Below, piece by piece: positions 25,785 to 34,176 of a DNA stretch of 64,000 nt. The DNA is from Tianweitania sp. UT-5YL-CI-8 (GTDB lineage: Bacteria > Pseudomonadota > Alphaproteobacteria > Rhizobiales > Rhizobiaceae). The notes beneath the pieces were generated by a model. It saw nothing but the letters and a program-made list of their open reading frames with translations, was not told where the DNA came from and did not search any database. The translations under genes and the position numbers were made by a program. The stretch lies in the NCBI RefSeq assembly GCF_030010215.1, contig NZ_JASCRR010000013.1:1-64000 (forward strand). Reading direction: 5' to 3'. Position 1 is the stretch's first letter. Each line of letters begins with the position of its first letter.

Positions 25785-26165
25785 CCATTATCCCGGTCGC
25801 GTTTCAGTTTCACCAGCATCCGCCGTCCTTGCCATGCCGTGTGGAGTTGGATTCCGTCTCCGGCCTGGAACACGTCGATCCGGTGAGACCGGCATGGGGG
25901 AAAGGCTGACGGGGCGCGGCACCTGCGACGGGATTTCGGCATCCTGTCAGAGGCAGAACACCACCCCCGCTTCCATTCGCTGACCTTGGTCTGAGCCGTT
26001 TCCTTGTCAATCAACCCACGAGGGGGGTCGGCTTACGCGAGCGTGCCGCCCTCGCGGATTCGGACGAGTCGAACGCGCGAGGGTGATTGCAGACCCGTTC
26101 AGACACTTCGGGCGCCTGTCGCGCGGGGGATGGTCCCCCGCCTCCAGAGACAGGAGCCGGAACCC
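25785..26165. other. Gene-free stretch with a decayed inverted duplicate
   Basis: On the minus strand near 25,820-25,890 there are sequences matching the small gene at 26166-26330: the words GTGTTCCAGGCCGGAGACGG and TGGTGAAACTG occur here inverted. The reading is broken, so this looks like the remains of an inverted partial copy. A hairpin with a TGG loop (26123-26141) precedes the next gene. Confidence 0.5.
26123..26141 (+). promoter_or_regulatory. TGG-loop hairpin upstream of the small gene at 26166
   Basis: Perfect 8-bp stem GCGGGGGA/TCCCCCGC with a TGG loop ends 24 nt before the ATG. A near-identical design (TCGGAGGGA-TGG-TCCCTCCGA) lies 19 nt before ssb at 40406. Confidence 0.55.
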
Positions 26166-26330
26166 ATGTCCTACGCAGATGCCACCGCCTTCGCCGCCAG
26201 CCTCGCCACCACGCTCATGGTCTCGATCGTCGTGTTCCAGGCCGGAGACGGAACCCACGGCGCCATGCCCGCCGACGAATTCGACGGCGACGACGAGATG
26301 GTGAAACTGGAACTCGACCCATGGAGCTGA
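26166..26330 (+). CDS. Small acidic hypothetical protein (54 aa)
   Basis: ATG 26166. The first half is hydrophobic (TAFAASLATTLMVSIVVFQAG) and the second half acidic (ADEFDGDDEMVKLELDPWS). It might be a membrane-associated or secreted small protein, but the helix is borderline. A broken inverted copy lies just upstream on the minus strand. Function unknown. Confidence 0.45.
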   Translation: MSYADATAFAASLATTLMVSIVVFQAGDGTHGAMPADEFDGDDEMVKLELDPWS

Positions 26331-26445
26331 GGCGCGCAAGCGCCTCATTCCCGGCGGCCCGGAACGCTCAGGAGGCGTCCGGGCCTCCTGCCTTGCGATG
26401 GGGCTGCCCATCGCCGGCAACATCGCCGAGGCGGACGCCTTCGGC

Positions 26446-26531
26446 AGATGAGAGGAAGAGGTCGGGCCTTTGGCCGTGACGGGTTGGATGCTGAGAGAAA
26501 GGCTCTCTGCGCCCGTCGCGGAGTGATCCCG
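26446..26531 (+). promoter_or_regulatory. Conserved stem-loop leader, copy C
   Basis: GACGGG (26478-26483) / CCCGTC (26512-26517) spans 40 nt, as in copies A and B, with an inner GAGAG/CTCTC stem. The tail reads GCGGAG. A purine-rich box (GATGAGAGGAAGAGG) precedes it. The next gene starts 14 nt after the arm. Confidence 0.65.
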
Positions 26532-27089
26532 ATGACCCATGCCAGCCAATCCACCTTCGCCCCGATCGGGCGGATTCTCGCCGACCGGGTGCTGCCCGAA
26601 TTTCAGCGGACGCAGAAGCTGCCGCTGCGCATTTCCTGCCTCGGCGCTGTCAGCTATGCCGGAGCCGCCGATGCCGATTATCGGGACCGCAGCGTCTCGC
26701 TTGGCGAGGCTGCTTCGCCGGAAGACGCCATCGCTCTTGCCGCGCTCCGCGTTTCACGCGGCGATCTCGGCCCCGGCGACGACACCGCATTGCGCTTCGA
26801 GCCGCGCCTGATCGTCATTCAGGACAGCGCGCTTGGCCTTGTGCTCGCCGGCGAGATCCGTGCCGGGGTCATCCTCTGGCGGCAGCCGGTTACCAGCAAC
26901 GGCGAGGCCCGCCGCATCATCATCGAAGCCAGCCGACAGCGCGGCATGGCCTTCGCTGCCTCCGGCCGGGGCGATCATGCGTCGGCCCGCGTCCTGCGAT
27001 TCGGAGCGGCGTTGCTGGAAGCGCGGCTGGTCGATCCGCTTTGGCGCGAGACCGCCGCCGAGCTGCTCCGGCTGCCGCAAGCGGCCTGA
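26532..27089 (+). CDS. Conserved ICE hypothetical protein (185 aa)
   Basis: ATG 26532 follows leader copy C. The protein has alternating hydrophobic strands and helices (LRISCLGAVSYAGAAD, RLIVIQDSALGLVLAGEIRAG) and a glycine/arginine-rich C-terminal part. Family not recognised and no membrane segment. It carries the same leader as ardC and the ParB-like gene, so it is probably expressed under the same conditions. A terminator follows at 27111. Confidence 0.55.
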   Translation: MTHASQSTFAPIGRILADRVLPEFQRTQKLPLRISCLGAVSYAGAADADYRDRSVSLGEAASPEDAIALAALRVSRGDLGPGDDTALRFEPRLIVIQDSALGLVLAGEIRAGVILWRQPVTSNGEARRIIIEASRQRGMAFAASGRGDHASARVLRFGAALLEARLVDPLWRETAAELLRLPQAA

Positions 27090-27110
27090 TCCCATTTCCT
27101 TCCTTCAATC

Positions 27111-27140
27111 AGCCCGGCCTCGCGCCGGGCTTTGTCGTTT
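27111..27140 (+). terminator. Rho-independent terminator
   Basis: AGCCCGGC/GCCGGGCT stem (27111-27118 and 27124-27131) followed by TTGTCGTTT, 21 bp after the preceding stop. Confidence 0.65.
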
Positions 27141-27152
27141 CAGGAGCCCGAC

Positions 27153-27569
27153 ATGGCCGACTACTTCACCCATTTTTCCTGCCTGCTCGATGTGGGGACG
27201 CCCGACAACGCTTCCCGCGCCCTCGATCTCTACAATCAACTTTCCGAGGAAGGCGCTTCGGAAGAGCCGCGGTCCGACGGATTCCTCCTGTCGATCCAGC
27301 CCGAGCATGGCGGCACCAAACTCTGGATGCGCGATGACGTCACGGGCGACCCGGAGCGCCTGATTCAGTTTGTGAAGCGTTGCGCCGCCGAATTCGGACT
27401 GACCGGCCGCTGGGGGTTTCAGTATGCCACCACCTGCTCGAAGCCGCTCGTCAACGGCTTCGGCGGCGGCGCTCATGTGCTCGATCTCGCCACCGGGGAA
27501 ACCTTCGCCTGGACCTATACCGACGGCTGGCTTGCCGAGGTGCTGGATGGAGGTGATCCGGATGCCTGA
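27153..27569 (+). CDS. Conserved hypothetical protein (138 aa)
   Basis: Start ATG 27153 has CAGGAG 8 nt upstream. The sequence (YFTHFSCLLDVGTPDNASRA, KLWMRDDVTGDPERLIQFV, GRWGFQYATTCSKPLVNGFG) suggests a compact alpha/beta protein. Similar short proteins occur in ICE housekeeping regions; no activity can be assigned. It overlaps the next gene by 8 nt. Confidence 0.6.
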   Translation: MADYFTHFSCLLDVGTPDNASRALDLYNQLSEEGASEEPRSDGFLLSIQPEHGGTKLWMRDDVTGDPERLIQFVKRCAAEFGLTGRWGFQYATTCSKPLVNGFGGGAHVLDLATGETFAWTYTDGWLAEVLDGGDPDA

Positions 27570-28206
27570 GATCATCGAAACTACGGTCTATCGGCTCGAC
27601 GAGCTTTCCGATGCGGCAAAGGACAAGGCACGCGCCTGGTATCGTGAAGGCGGCTTCGACTATGACTGGTACGATTCCGTCTATGAGGATTTCCAGCAGA
27701 TCGCGGAAATCCTCGGAACCCGCTTCAAGACCCGCGCCGTCCGCCTCATGGGCGGCGGCACACGTCAGGAGCCTCGTATCGCCTTTACAGGGTTCTGGTC
27801 CCAGGGCGATGGCGCATCGTTCGAATGCTATTATTCGTATCGGAGCAATGCCCCGACCGAGATCCGATCCTATGCGCCGCGGGACAAGAAGCTGCATGAG
27901 GTCGCCGATGCGTTGCTGGCGATCCAGCGCCGCAACTTCTACCAGCTTCGCGCCGAGACCAGCCATCGTGGGCACTACTATCACGAGTATTGCATGTCTA
28001 TTTCGGTCGAGCGTGACAGCCCCACTTATCAGGACATGACCGCCGACGCAGAGGAGATCGTCATCGAGGCGCTCCGCGATCTTGCCCGCTGGCTCTATCG
28101 CCAGTTAGAGCGCGAATACGAATACCTGTCCTCGGACGAGGCGGTCGATGAGACGATCATCGCCAACGAATACACCTTTACCGAAACAGGTCGCCGGTTC
28201 GGCTGA
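27562..28206 (+). CDS. Conserved hypothetical protein (214 aa)
   Basis: ATG 27562 is preceded by GGAGGTGAT. The N-terminus MPEIIETTVYRLDELSDAAKDKARAWYREGG... is a conserved-looking helical region, and YDWYDSVYEDFQQIAEILG follows; residues 75-120 are beta-rich with many aromatics. I recall similar proteins annotated loosely as antitoxin-like, but nothing in the sequence shows that. A strong terminator follows. Confidence 0.6.
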   Translation: MPEIIETTVYRLDELSDAAKDKARAWYREGGFDYDWYDSVYEDFQQIAEILGTRFKTRAVRLMGGGTRQEPRIAFTGFWSQGDGASFECYYSYRSNAPTEIRSYAPRDKKLHEVADALLAIQRRNFYQLRAETSHRGHYYHEYCMSISVERDSPTYQDMTADAEEIVIEALRDLARWLYRQLEREYEYLSSDEAVDETIIANEYTFTETGRRFG

Positions 28207-28214
28207 CGCCATTT

Positions 28215-28247
28215 GAGCGCCCCCTCTAAAGGCGGGGCGCTCTTTTT
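28215..28247 (+). terminator. Strong rho-independent terminator
   Basis: GAGCGCCCC/GGGGCGCTC 9-bp perfect stem (28215-28223 and 28234-28242) followed by TTTTT. Confidence 0.9.
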
Positions 28248-28351
28248 GTGTCTGCCATGATCTGGTCGGCAAGTAGGGCGACCATGTTGCCACTCACCCT
28301 TCGGCCGCCAGGGGCCGCGATCGGCGGTTTTCGGCGATTTGGCCGATGGAT

Positions 28352-28448
28352 GAGAGTGAGAGCGAGGCCGGGACGGATGCGAGCCTGCGCGGTCAAGAGA
28401 GAGCGCTGCGCGGGCTCGATTCTGTCCCGCTCTCCCGAGGCTCCTTCC
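28352..28448 (+). promoter_or_regulatory. Leader D upstream of the helicase gene (divergent member)
   Basis: The 11-nt purine box GAGAGTGAGAG (28352-28362) is identical to that of copy B. It is followed by a longer stem-loop: GGGAC/GTCCC (28370-28374 and 28424-28428) enclosing CGAGCC/GGCTCG. The span is 59 nt rather than 40, so it is a related but modified leader. Confidence 0.5.
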
Positions 28449-31400
28449 ATGAACATGATCTCCGCATCCGCGGCGGCATCCGCCACCGCGCCGCTTTCGC
28501 TTGTCCCTGACACCGACATTCCTGCCGCCGTCTTCGCCGCGGCGGAGCTTCTCCTGCCTCACCTCGAACGCGGCCAGCGCGTCGACGCTGCTACGCTGCG
28601 CGGCGCGATGGAGGCTACCTTCGGCGCTTCCGACGCGACTGGCGCCTGGAACTGGAAAACGGCCTATGACGCCTGCGAGGCGGCGACCGTGCTTTTCCTG
28701 CGCAAATACGGCAAGGCGCTTTTCCGTAAATCCGCTTCTCCGGCAGCAGTCCTGCCGCAGCTCGCCAAGATCGCCGGCCTCCTGCCGACGCATACGCGCC
28801 GCTCGGAGGAGGCTCAGTCCTTCCAGCAATTCTCAACACCGATCCCGCTCGGCCTCGCGGCCGTGACGGCGGCGGTGATCACTCCGGCCGACCGCGTGCT
28901 GGAGCCCTCGGCCGGCACCGGGCTTCTCGCCATCCTGGCCGAGATCGCCGGAGGCTCGCTCGTTCTCAACGAACTCGCCGAGACCCGCGCCGGTCTCCTG
29001 TCTCTTCTCTTTCCGGCCCTGTCCGTCTCCCGCTTCGACGCGGCGCAGATCGACGATCATCTCGACACTGGCATTCTGCCATCCGTCGTGTTGATGAACC
29101 CGCCGTTCTCCGTCATGGCCAATGTCGAGGGCCGGATGGCCGACGCCGCCTTCCGCCACGTCGCCTCGGCGCTTGCGCGTCTCGCGCCCGCTGGCCGTCT
29201 CGTCACCATCACCGGCGCGAGCTTCGCGCCCGACGCGCCGGCCTGGTCCGCAGCCTATGGCCGGCTGCAGGAACGCGGTCGCGTTGTCTTCTCCGCCGCG
29301 ATCGACGGTTCGGTCTACGCGAAGCACGGCACGACCTTTCCGACGCGCCTGACCGTCATCGACAAGATGCCGGCGGACGACCCGTCCGTATTCCCGACCG
29401 CGCCGGGCGTCGCGCCGGATGTGGCCACGCTGCTCGGATGGCTAGCCGAGCATCTCCCGCCACGCCTGCCGGTTCATCCGGCCGTCGCCGTGCCTGCGGC
29501 CGCACCTCGCACGGTTCGCGCCTATGTCAACCGGGCGGCCAGAGACGCGCCTGCCGTGGCGCATGCCGAGCCGGAGGGCGTTCCGCTCGACTACGAAACC
29601 GTCGACTGGAAGCCGGCGGATGCCGGTCGCCTTTCCGATGCGATCTATGAGGAATACGGTCTCCAGACCGTCCGGATTTCCGGTTCTCAGGCGCATCCGA
29701 CCCGGCTCGTGCAGTCGGCGGCCATGGCGAGCGTCGCCCCGCCGAAGCCGAGCTATCGCCCGACGCTGCCGGCGAACGTCCTCGATCTCCTGTCCGATGC
29801 GCAGCTCGAAACGGTAATCTATGCCGGCGAGGCGCATTCGGATTTCCTTGCCGGTGCGTGGACGGTGGACGACATCCTCGACAAGCTGACCGCTGCATCT
29901 GAGGACGCCAAGGACGCCATCCGGCTGCGCCAGGGCTTCATGATCGGCGACGGCACCGGCGTCGGCAAGGGTCGCGAATCGGCTGCGATCATCCTCGACA
30001 ACTGGCTTCAGGGACGGCGCAGGGCCGTCTGGATCTCTAAATCGGACAAGCTGATCGAGGACGCACAGCGCGACTGGGGCGCACTCGGCATGGAGCGCCT
30101 GCTGGTCACGCCACTGTCGCGGTTCCCGCAGGGCAAGCCGATCACGCTGAGCGAGGGCATCCTATTTTTAACCTACGCCACGCTGCGCTCCGACGACCGC
30201 GGAGAGAGGGTTTCGCGGGTCAAGCAAATCGTCGAATGGTTGGGCTCCGACTTCGATGGAGTGATCATTTTCGACGAGGCGCACCAGATGCAGAACGCCG
30301 CTGGCGGCAAGGGAGAACGCGGTGATGTCGCCGCCTCGCAGCAGGGCCGCGCCGGCCTGCGCCTTCAGCATGCGCTTCCGAACGCCCGCGTCGTCTATGT
30401 CTCCGCCACCGGCGCAACCACCGTCCACAACCTCGCCTATGCGCAGCGGCTCGGGCTGTGGGGCGGCGAGCATTTCCCGTTCGCCACGCGCGCCGAGTTC
30501 GTCGAGGCGATCGAGGCCGGCGGCGTGGCGGCGATGGAAGTGCTTGCCCGCGACCTGCGCGCGCTCGGCCTCTACACCGCCCGCTCGCTCTCCTTCGCCG
30601 GCGTCGAATACGAGCTGGTCGAGCACGAGCTGACGCCCGAGCAGGTCCGCATCTATGACGCCTATGCTGCGGCCTTCGCCATCATCCATAACAATCTGGA
30701 TGCGGCGATGCAGGCCGCCAATATCACCGGCGGTGGTGAAGGCGGCTCCGGTACGCTGAACAGGCAGGCGAAATCCGCTGCGCGCTCTGCCTTCGAGAGC
30801 GCCAAGCAGCGCTTCTTCGGCCATCTGCTGACCAGCATGAAGACGCCGACCCTGCTGCGTTCGATTGCCACCGATCTGGAGTCGGGCCATTCGGCCGTCA
30901 TCCAGATCGTCTCGACCGGCGAGGCGCTGATGGAACGGCGGCTGGCGGAGCTGCCGACCGAGGAGTGGAACGACGTCCGCGTGGACATCACGCCGCGCGA
31001 ATACGTCCTCGACTATCTCGCCCATTCCTTCCCGGTCCAGCTCTACGAGCCCTTCACCGACAGCGAGGGCAACCTGTCGTCGCGTCCGGTCTATCGCGAC
31101 GGCCAGCCGGTCGAGAGCCGGGAGGCGGTCGCGCGCCGCGATGCGCTGATCGCCAAGCTCGCCAGCCTGCCGCCGGTTCCCGGCGCGCTGGACCAGCTAA
31201 TCCAGCATTTCGGGACGGACATGGTTGCTGAGGTGACGGGCCGCTCCCGCCGGATCGTCCGCAAGCGCGGCGGAAGCTTGACCATCGACCGGCTTGTGGT
31301 CGAGACGCGCGCCGGCGCCGCCAATCTTTCCGAGACGCAAGCCTTCATGGACGACCAGAAGCGCGTCCTCATCTTCTCGGACGCCGGCGGCACTGGCCGC

Positions 31401-32798
31401 AGCTACCATGCGGAGAAGTCGGCGAAGAACACGCGCCTGCGCGTCCATTATCTGCTCGAGGCGGGCTGGAAAGCCGACACCGCCATTCAGGGCCTCGGCC
31501 GGACGCACCGCACCAACCAGGCACAGCCGCCGCTCTTCCGGCCGATCTCGACCAATGTGAAGGCGGAAAAGCGCTTTCTCAGCACCATCGCCCGCCGCCT
31601 CGACACGCTGGGTGCGATCACGCGCGGCCAGCGCCAGACCGGCGGCCAAGGGCTGTTCCGACCCGAGGACAATCTGGAGGGCCACTATGCCCGCGACGCA
31701 CTCCGCCAGTTCTATATGCTGCTGGTGCGCGGCAAGGTCGAAGGCTGCTCGCTCCAGCGCTTCGAGGAAGCCACCGGCCTGAAGCTGATGGACTCGACCG
31801 GCATCAAGGACGAGTTGCCGCCGATCACGACGTTCCTTAACCGGCTGCTCGCGCTCACCATCGAGCTTCAGGGCGTCCTCTTCACGGCTTTCGAGCAACT
31901 CCTGACCGCCCGTATCGAGGGTGCGATTGCATCAGGCACCTACGACGCCGGGCTGGAGACGCTGCGCGCCGAAAGCTTCGTCGTCATCGACCGTCAGACG
32001 ATCTATACGCATCCGCGTACCGGCGCGGAAACCAGCCTGCTTACGATCAACGAGCGCAGGCGCAACCGTCCGTTGACGCTTGACGCCGCTTTCGCCGAAC
32101 TCGACGATCCGCGCGCCAGGCTGCTCGTCAACGAGCGCTCCGGGCGCGCTGCTGTTCAAATCCCGGCCAGCAGCATCATGCTCGACGATGGCGAGATCGA
32201 GCGCCGCGTCCGGCTGATCCGGCCGACGGAGGCGCACAACATCCCGATACGCTTCTTGGGTGAGACCCATTGGGTCGAAGCTGATCGGGACACCTTCGCG
32301 TCGGCCTGGAAGGCCGAGATCGCCGCGGTGCCGGAGTTCACGGATGCGACGCTCCACATGGTCACGGGTTTGCTTCTGCCCATCTGGAAGCGGCTGCCGA
32401 ACGACTCGACGCGCGTCTATCGGCTTCAGACCGATGATGGCGAGCGCATCATCGGCCGCAAGGTCTCGCCGGCCTGGGCCGCGAATGCGACCACGACCGG
32501 CGCGGCCGCGATCACGCCGGACGATGCCTTCACCGCCCTGATGGACGGCCGCACCATCCTCGACCTCGCTGAGGGGCTTCAGCTTCGCCGCGTTCGCGTC
32601 ATGGGCGCGAACCGCATCGAGCTGTCTGGCTTCGACGACACGATGCGCGAGCGCCTCACGGCCTACGGCCTGTTCCACGAGATCATCTCGTGGAAGCTGC
32701 GCATGTTCATACCGATCGATGCCAATGGTCCCGCGGTTCTCTGCAAGGTGCTCGACCGCTGGCCGGTGGAGCGCATCGGCGAGAAGGAGGCAGCGTGA
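28449..32798 (+). CDS. Giant N6-methyltransferase / strawberry-notch helicase
   Basis: 1449 residues from ATG 28449. The N-terminal third is a class I SAM methyltransferase: LEPSAGTGLLAILAE (SAM loop near 155) and the catalytic NPPF in VVLMNPPFSVMANVEG near 215. The central part is an SF2 helicase of the strawberry-notch type: GDGTGVGKGRESAA (Walker A near 505) and FDEAHQMQNAAGG (DEAH near 610), with a C-terminal helicase domain containing QGLGRTHRTNQAQ near 1020. Such proteins are common in ICEs and large plasmids and are thought to protect or modify transferred DNA; this is inference. The stop overlaps the toprim gene ATG. Confidence 0.9.
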   Translation: MNMISASAAASATAPLSLVPDTDIPAAVFAAAELLLPHLERGQRVDAATLRGAMEATFGASDATGAWNWKTAYDACEAATVLFLRKYGKALFRKSASPAAVLPQLAKIAGLLPTHTRRSEEAQSFQQFSTPIPLGLAAVTAAVITPADRVLEPSAGTGLLAILAEIAGGSLVLNELAETRAGLLSLLFPALSVSRFDAAQIDDHLDTGILPSVVLMNPPFSVMANVEGRMADAAFRHVASALARLAPAGRLVTITGASFAPDAPAWSAAYGRLQERGRVVFSAAIDGSVYAKHGTTFPTRLTVIDKMPADDPSVFPTAPGVAPDVATLLGWLAEHLPPRLPVHPAVAVPAAAPRTVRAYVNRAARDAPAVAHAEPEGVPLDYETVDWKPADAGRLSDAIYEEYGLQTVRISGSQAHPTRLVQSAAMASVAPPKPSYRPTLPANVLDLLSDAQLETVIYAGEAHSDFLAGAWTVDDILDKLTAASEDAKDAIRLRQGFMIGDGTGVGKGRESAAIILDNWLQGRRRAVWISKSDKLIEDAQRDWGALGMERLLVTPLSRFPQGKPITLSEGILFLTYATLRSDDRGERVSRVKQIVEWLGSDFDGVIIFDEAHQMQNAAGGKGERGDVAASQQGRAGLRLQHALPNARVVYVSATGATTVHNLAYAQRLGLWGGEHFPFATRAEFVEAIEAGGVAAMEVLARDLRALGLYTARSLSFAGVEYELVEHELTPEQVRIYDAYAAAFAIIHNNLDAAMQAANITGGGEGGSGTLNRQAKSAARSAFESAKQRFFGHLLTSMKTPTLLRSIATDLESGHSAVIQIVSTGEALMERRLAELPTEEWNDVRVDITPREYVLDYLAHSFPVQLYEPFTDSEGNLSSRPVYRDGQPVESREAVARRDALIAKLASLPPVPGALDQLIQHFGTDMVAEVTGRSRRIVRKRGGSLTIDRLVVETRAGAANLSETQAFMDDQKRVLIFSDAGGTGRSYHAEKSAKNTRLRVHYLLEAGWKADTAIQGLGRTHRTNQAQPPLFRPISTNVKAEKRFLSTIARRLDTLGAITRGQRQTGGQGLFRPEDNLEGHYARDALRQFYMLLVRGKVEGCSLQRFEEATGLKLMDSTGIKDELPPITTFLNRLLALTIELQGVLFTAFEQLLTARIEGAIASGTYDAGLETLRAESFVVIDRQTIYTHPRTGAETSLLTINERRRNRPLTLDAAFAELDDPRARLLVNERSGRAAVQIPASSIMLDDGEIERRVRLIRPTEAHNIPIRFLGETHWVEADRDTFASAWKAEIAAVPEFTDATLHMVTGLLLPIWKRLPNDSTRVYRLQTDDGERIIGRKVSPAWAANATTTGAAAITPDDAFTALMDGRTILDLAEGLQLRRVRVMGANRIELSGFDDTMRERLTAYGLFHEIISWKLRMFIPIDANGPAVLCKVLDRWPVERIGEKEAA

Positions 32799-33841
32799 TG
32801 GCCCGTCACGACGCTTCCGAACTGGCATCCCGTCTCGGCCGCAATGCCGAGGCGGTTTGCCGCCACTATCTGCCGTCCGGCCACCGCGCCGGACGATACT
32901 GGGTCGTTGGGGACGCTCAGAACAGCCCCGGCCGCTCGATGTTCGTGCGGTTGACCGGGCCGGAATCCGGCAAGGGTTCTGCCGGAAAATGGACCGATGC
33001 ATCAACGGGGGAACATGGCGATCTGCTCGACGTCATCCGCGAAGCGCTCGGCCTCATCGACTTCAAGGACGTGGCTGAGGAAGCGCGCCGCTTCCTCGCT
33101 CTCCCGCATCCCGAACCGAAGAAGACGAGGACTCCGACCGGCAGGACGTCGAGCATCGCTATCGGCTCGCCTGAAGCGTCGCGGCGGCTTTTCGCCATGT
33201 CGCAGCCGATCGGCGGCACACTGGCGGAAATCTACCTCAACGGGCGGGCGATCACCTCCCTCGCGGGAACCTCCGCGCTGCGCTACCATCCGCGATGCTA
33301 CTATAAACCGGACGAGCATTCGCCCACAGAGATCTGGCCGGCGATCATCGCTTCCGTCACCGATCTTCACGGCAACCAGACCGGCGCACACCGCACCTGG
33401 CTGGCTCCGGACGGTTCGGGCAAGGCGCCGGTCGAGTCACCGCGGCGCGCGATGGGCGACCTTCTCGGGCACGGGGTCCGCTTCGGCGTCGCCGGTGAGG
33501 TGCTCGCAGCCGGCGAAGGCATCGAGACCGTGCTGTCGCCCCGTCAGGTTCTGCCCCAGATGCCGATGATGGCGGCGCTCTCAGCGGCTCACCTCGCTGC
33601 CATCCTGTTCCCGGCGACGCTGCGCAGGCTCTATGTCCTCAGAGATCGCGACCCGGCCGGTGACGGCGCAAGAGACAGCCTGGTCGCCAGAGCAGGGAGC
33701 GTCGGGATCGAAGCGATTTCGGTGTCGCCGACGCGTGAGGACTTCAACGAAGATCTGCGCTGGCGCGGCATCGACGCCCTCCGGACGACGTTGATGGAGC
33801 AGCTTCATCCTGATGACGTCCACCGTTTCGGGGAAGGGTGA
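32798..33841 (+). CDS. Toprim-domain primase-like protein
   Basis: 347 residues from ATG 32798 (TGATG with the helicase). The N-terminal half has conserved aromatic/charged blocks and FVRLTGPESGKGSAGKWTD. The toprim core is visible at VLAAGEGIETVLS (glutamate) and LYVLRDRDPAGDGA (DxD type), typical of plasmid/phage primases of the Toprim_3 class. It may prime the transferred strand. The C-terminus runs into a large inverted repeat region. Confidence 0.85.
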   Translation: MARHDASELASRLGRNAEAVCRHYLPSGHRAGRYWVVGDAQNSPGRSMFVRLTGPESGKGSAGKWTDASTGEHGDLLDVIREALGLIDFKDVAEEARRFLALPHPEPKKTRTPTGRTSSIAIGSPEASRRLFAMSQPIGGTLAEIYLNGRAITSLAGTSALRYHPRCYYKPDEHSPTEIWPAIIASVTDLHGNQTGAHRTWLAPDGSGKAPVESPRRAMGDLLGHGVRFGVAGEVLAAGEGIETVLSPRQVLPQMPMMAALSAAHLAAILFPATLRRLYVLRDRDPAGDGARDSLVARAGSVGIEAISVSPTREDFNEDLRWRGIDALRTTLMEQLHPDDVHRFGEG

Positions 33842-34176
33842 GGAGATCGGCGGAGGACAAGGCGCGGTCGAGGCGTCTCCACCTGCCGTCTCTGTTCATC
33901 ATCGGAAGCATCCTTCGTTTTCCTGAGAGTCCCGTGCCCACGGCCTTCTGAGAGGGCGATCGGCCCACAAACGGCCCTGACAGGCAATGGCCGCGTTCGG
34001 GCTATTTTCCGCCGGCGGGGGCGAGCCCCGCCTTTGCATCGCGAAAGACAAAATAGCCCGAACCCGGCCATCGGAGCCCTCGCGAGGGCGCGAGGGTGCC
34101 AGTCCAGTCCGCCCGTGGGCTTCCGACGCCTGCGAAGGCCGCGACGGGCGCGGTCTCCAGACAAAGGACGCTTCCG
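33842..34176. repeat. Inverted duplication upstream of the DUF2493 gene
   Basis: 335 bp without a gene. Its arms match in inverted orientation: GTTCGGGCTATTTT near 34,000 with AAAATAGCCCGAAC near 34,050, and the start region CGGAAGCATCC near 33,903 mirrors GGACGCTTCCG near 34,170. Just before the gene is a further stem CGCCCGT/ACGGGCG (34110-34116 and 34144-34150), which carries the CCCGTCGCGG motif of the leaders on the minus strand. Confidence 0.55.
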
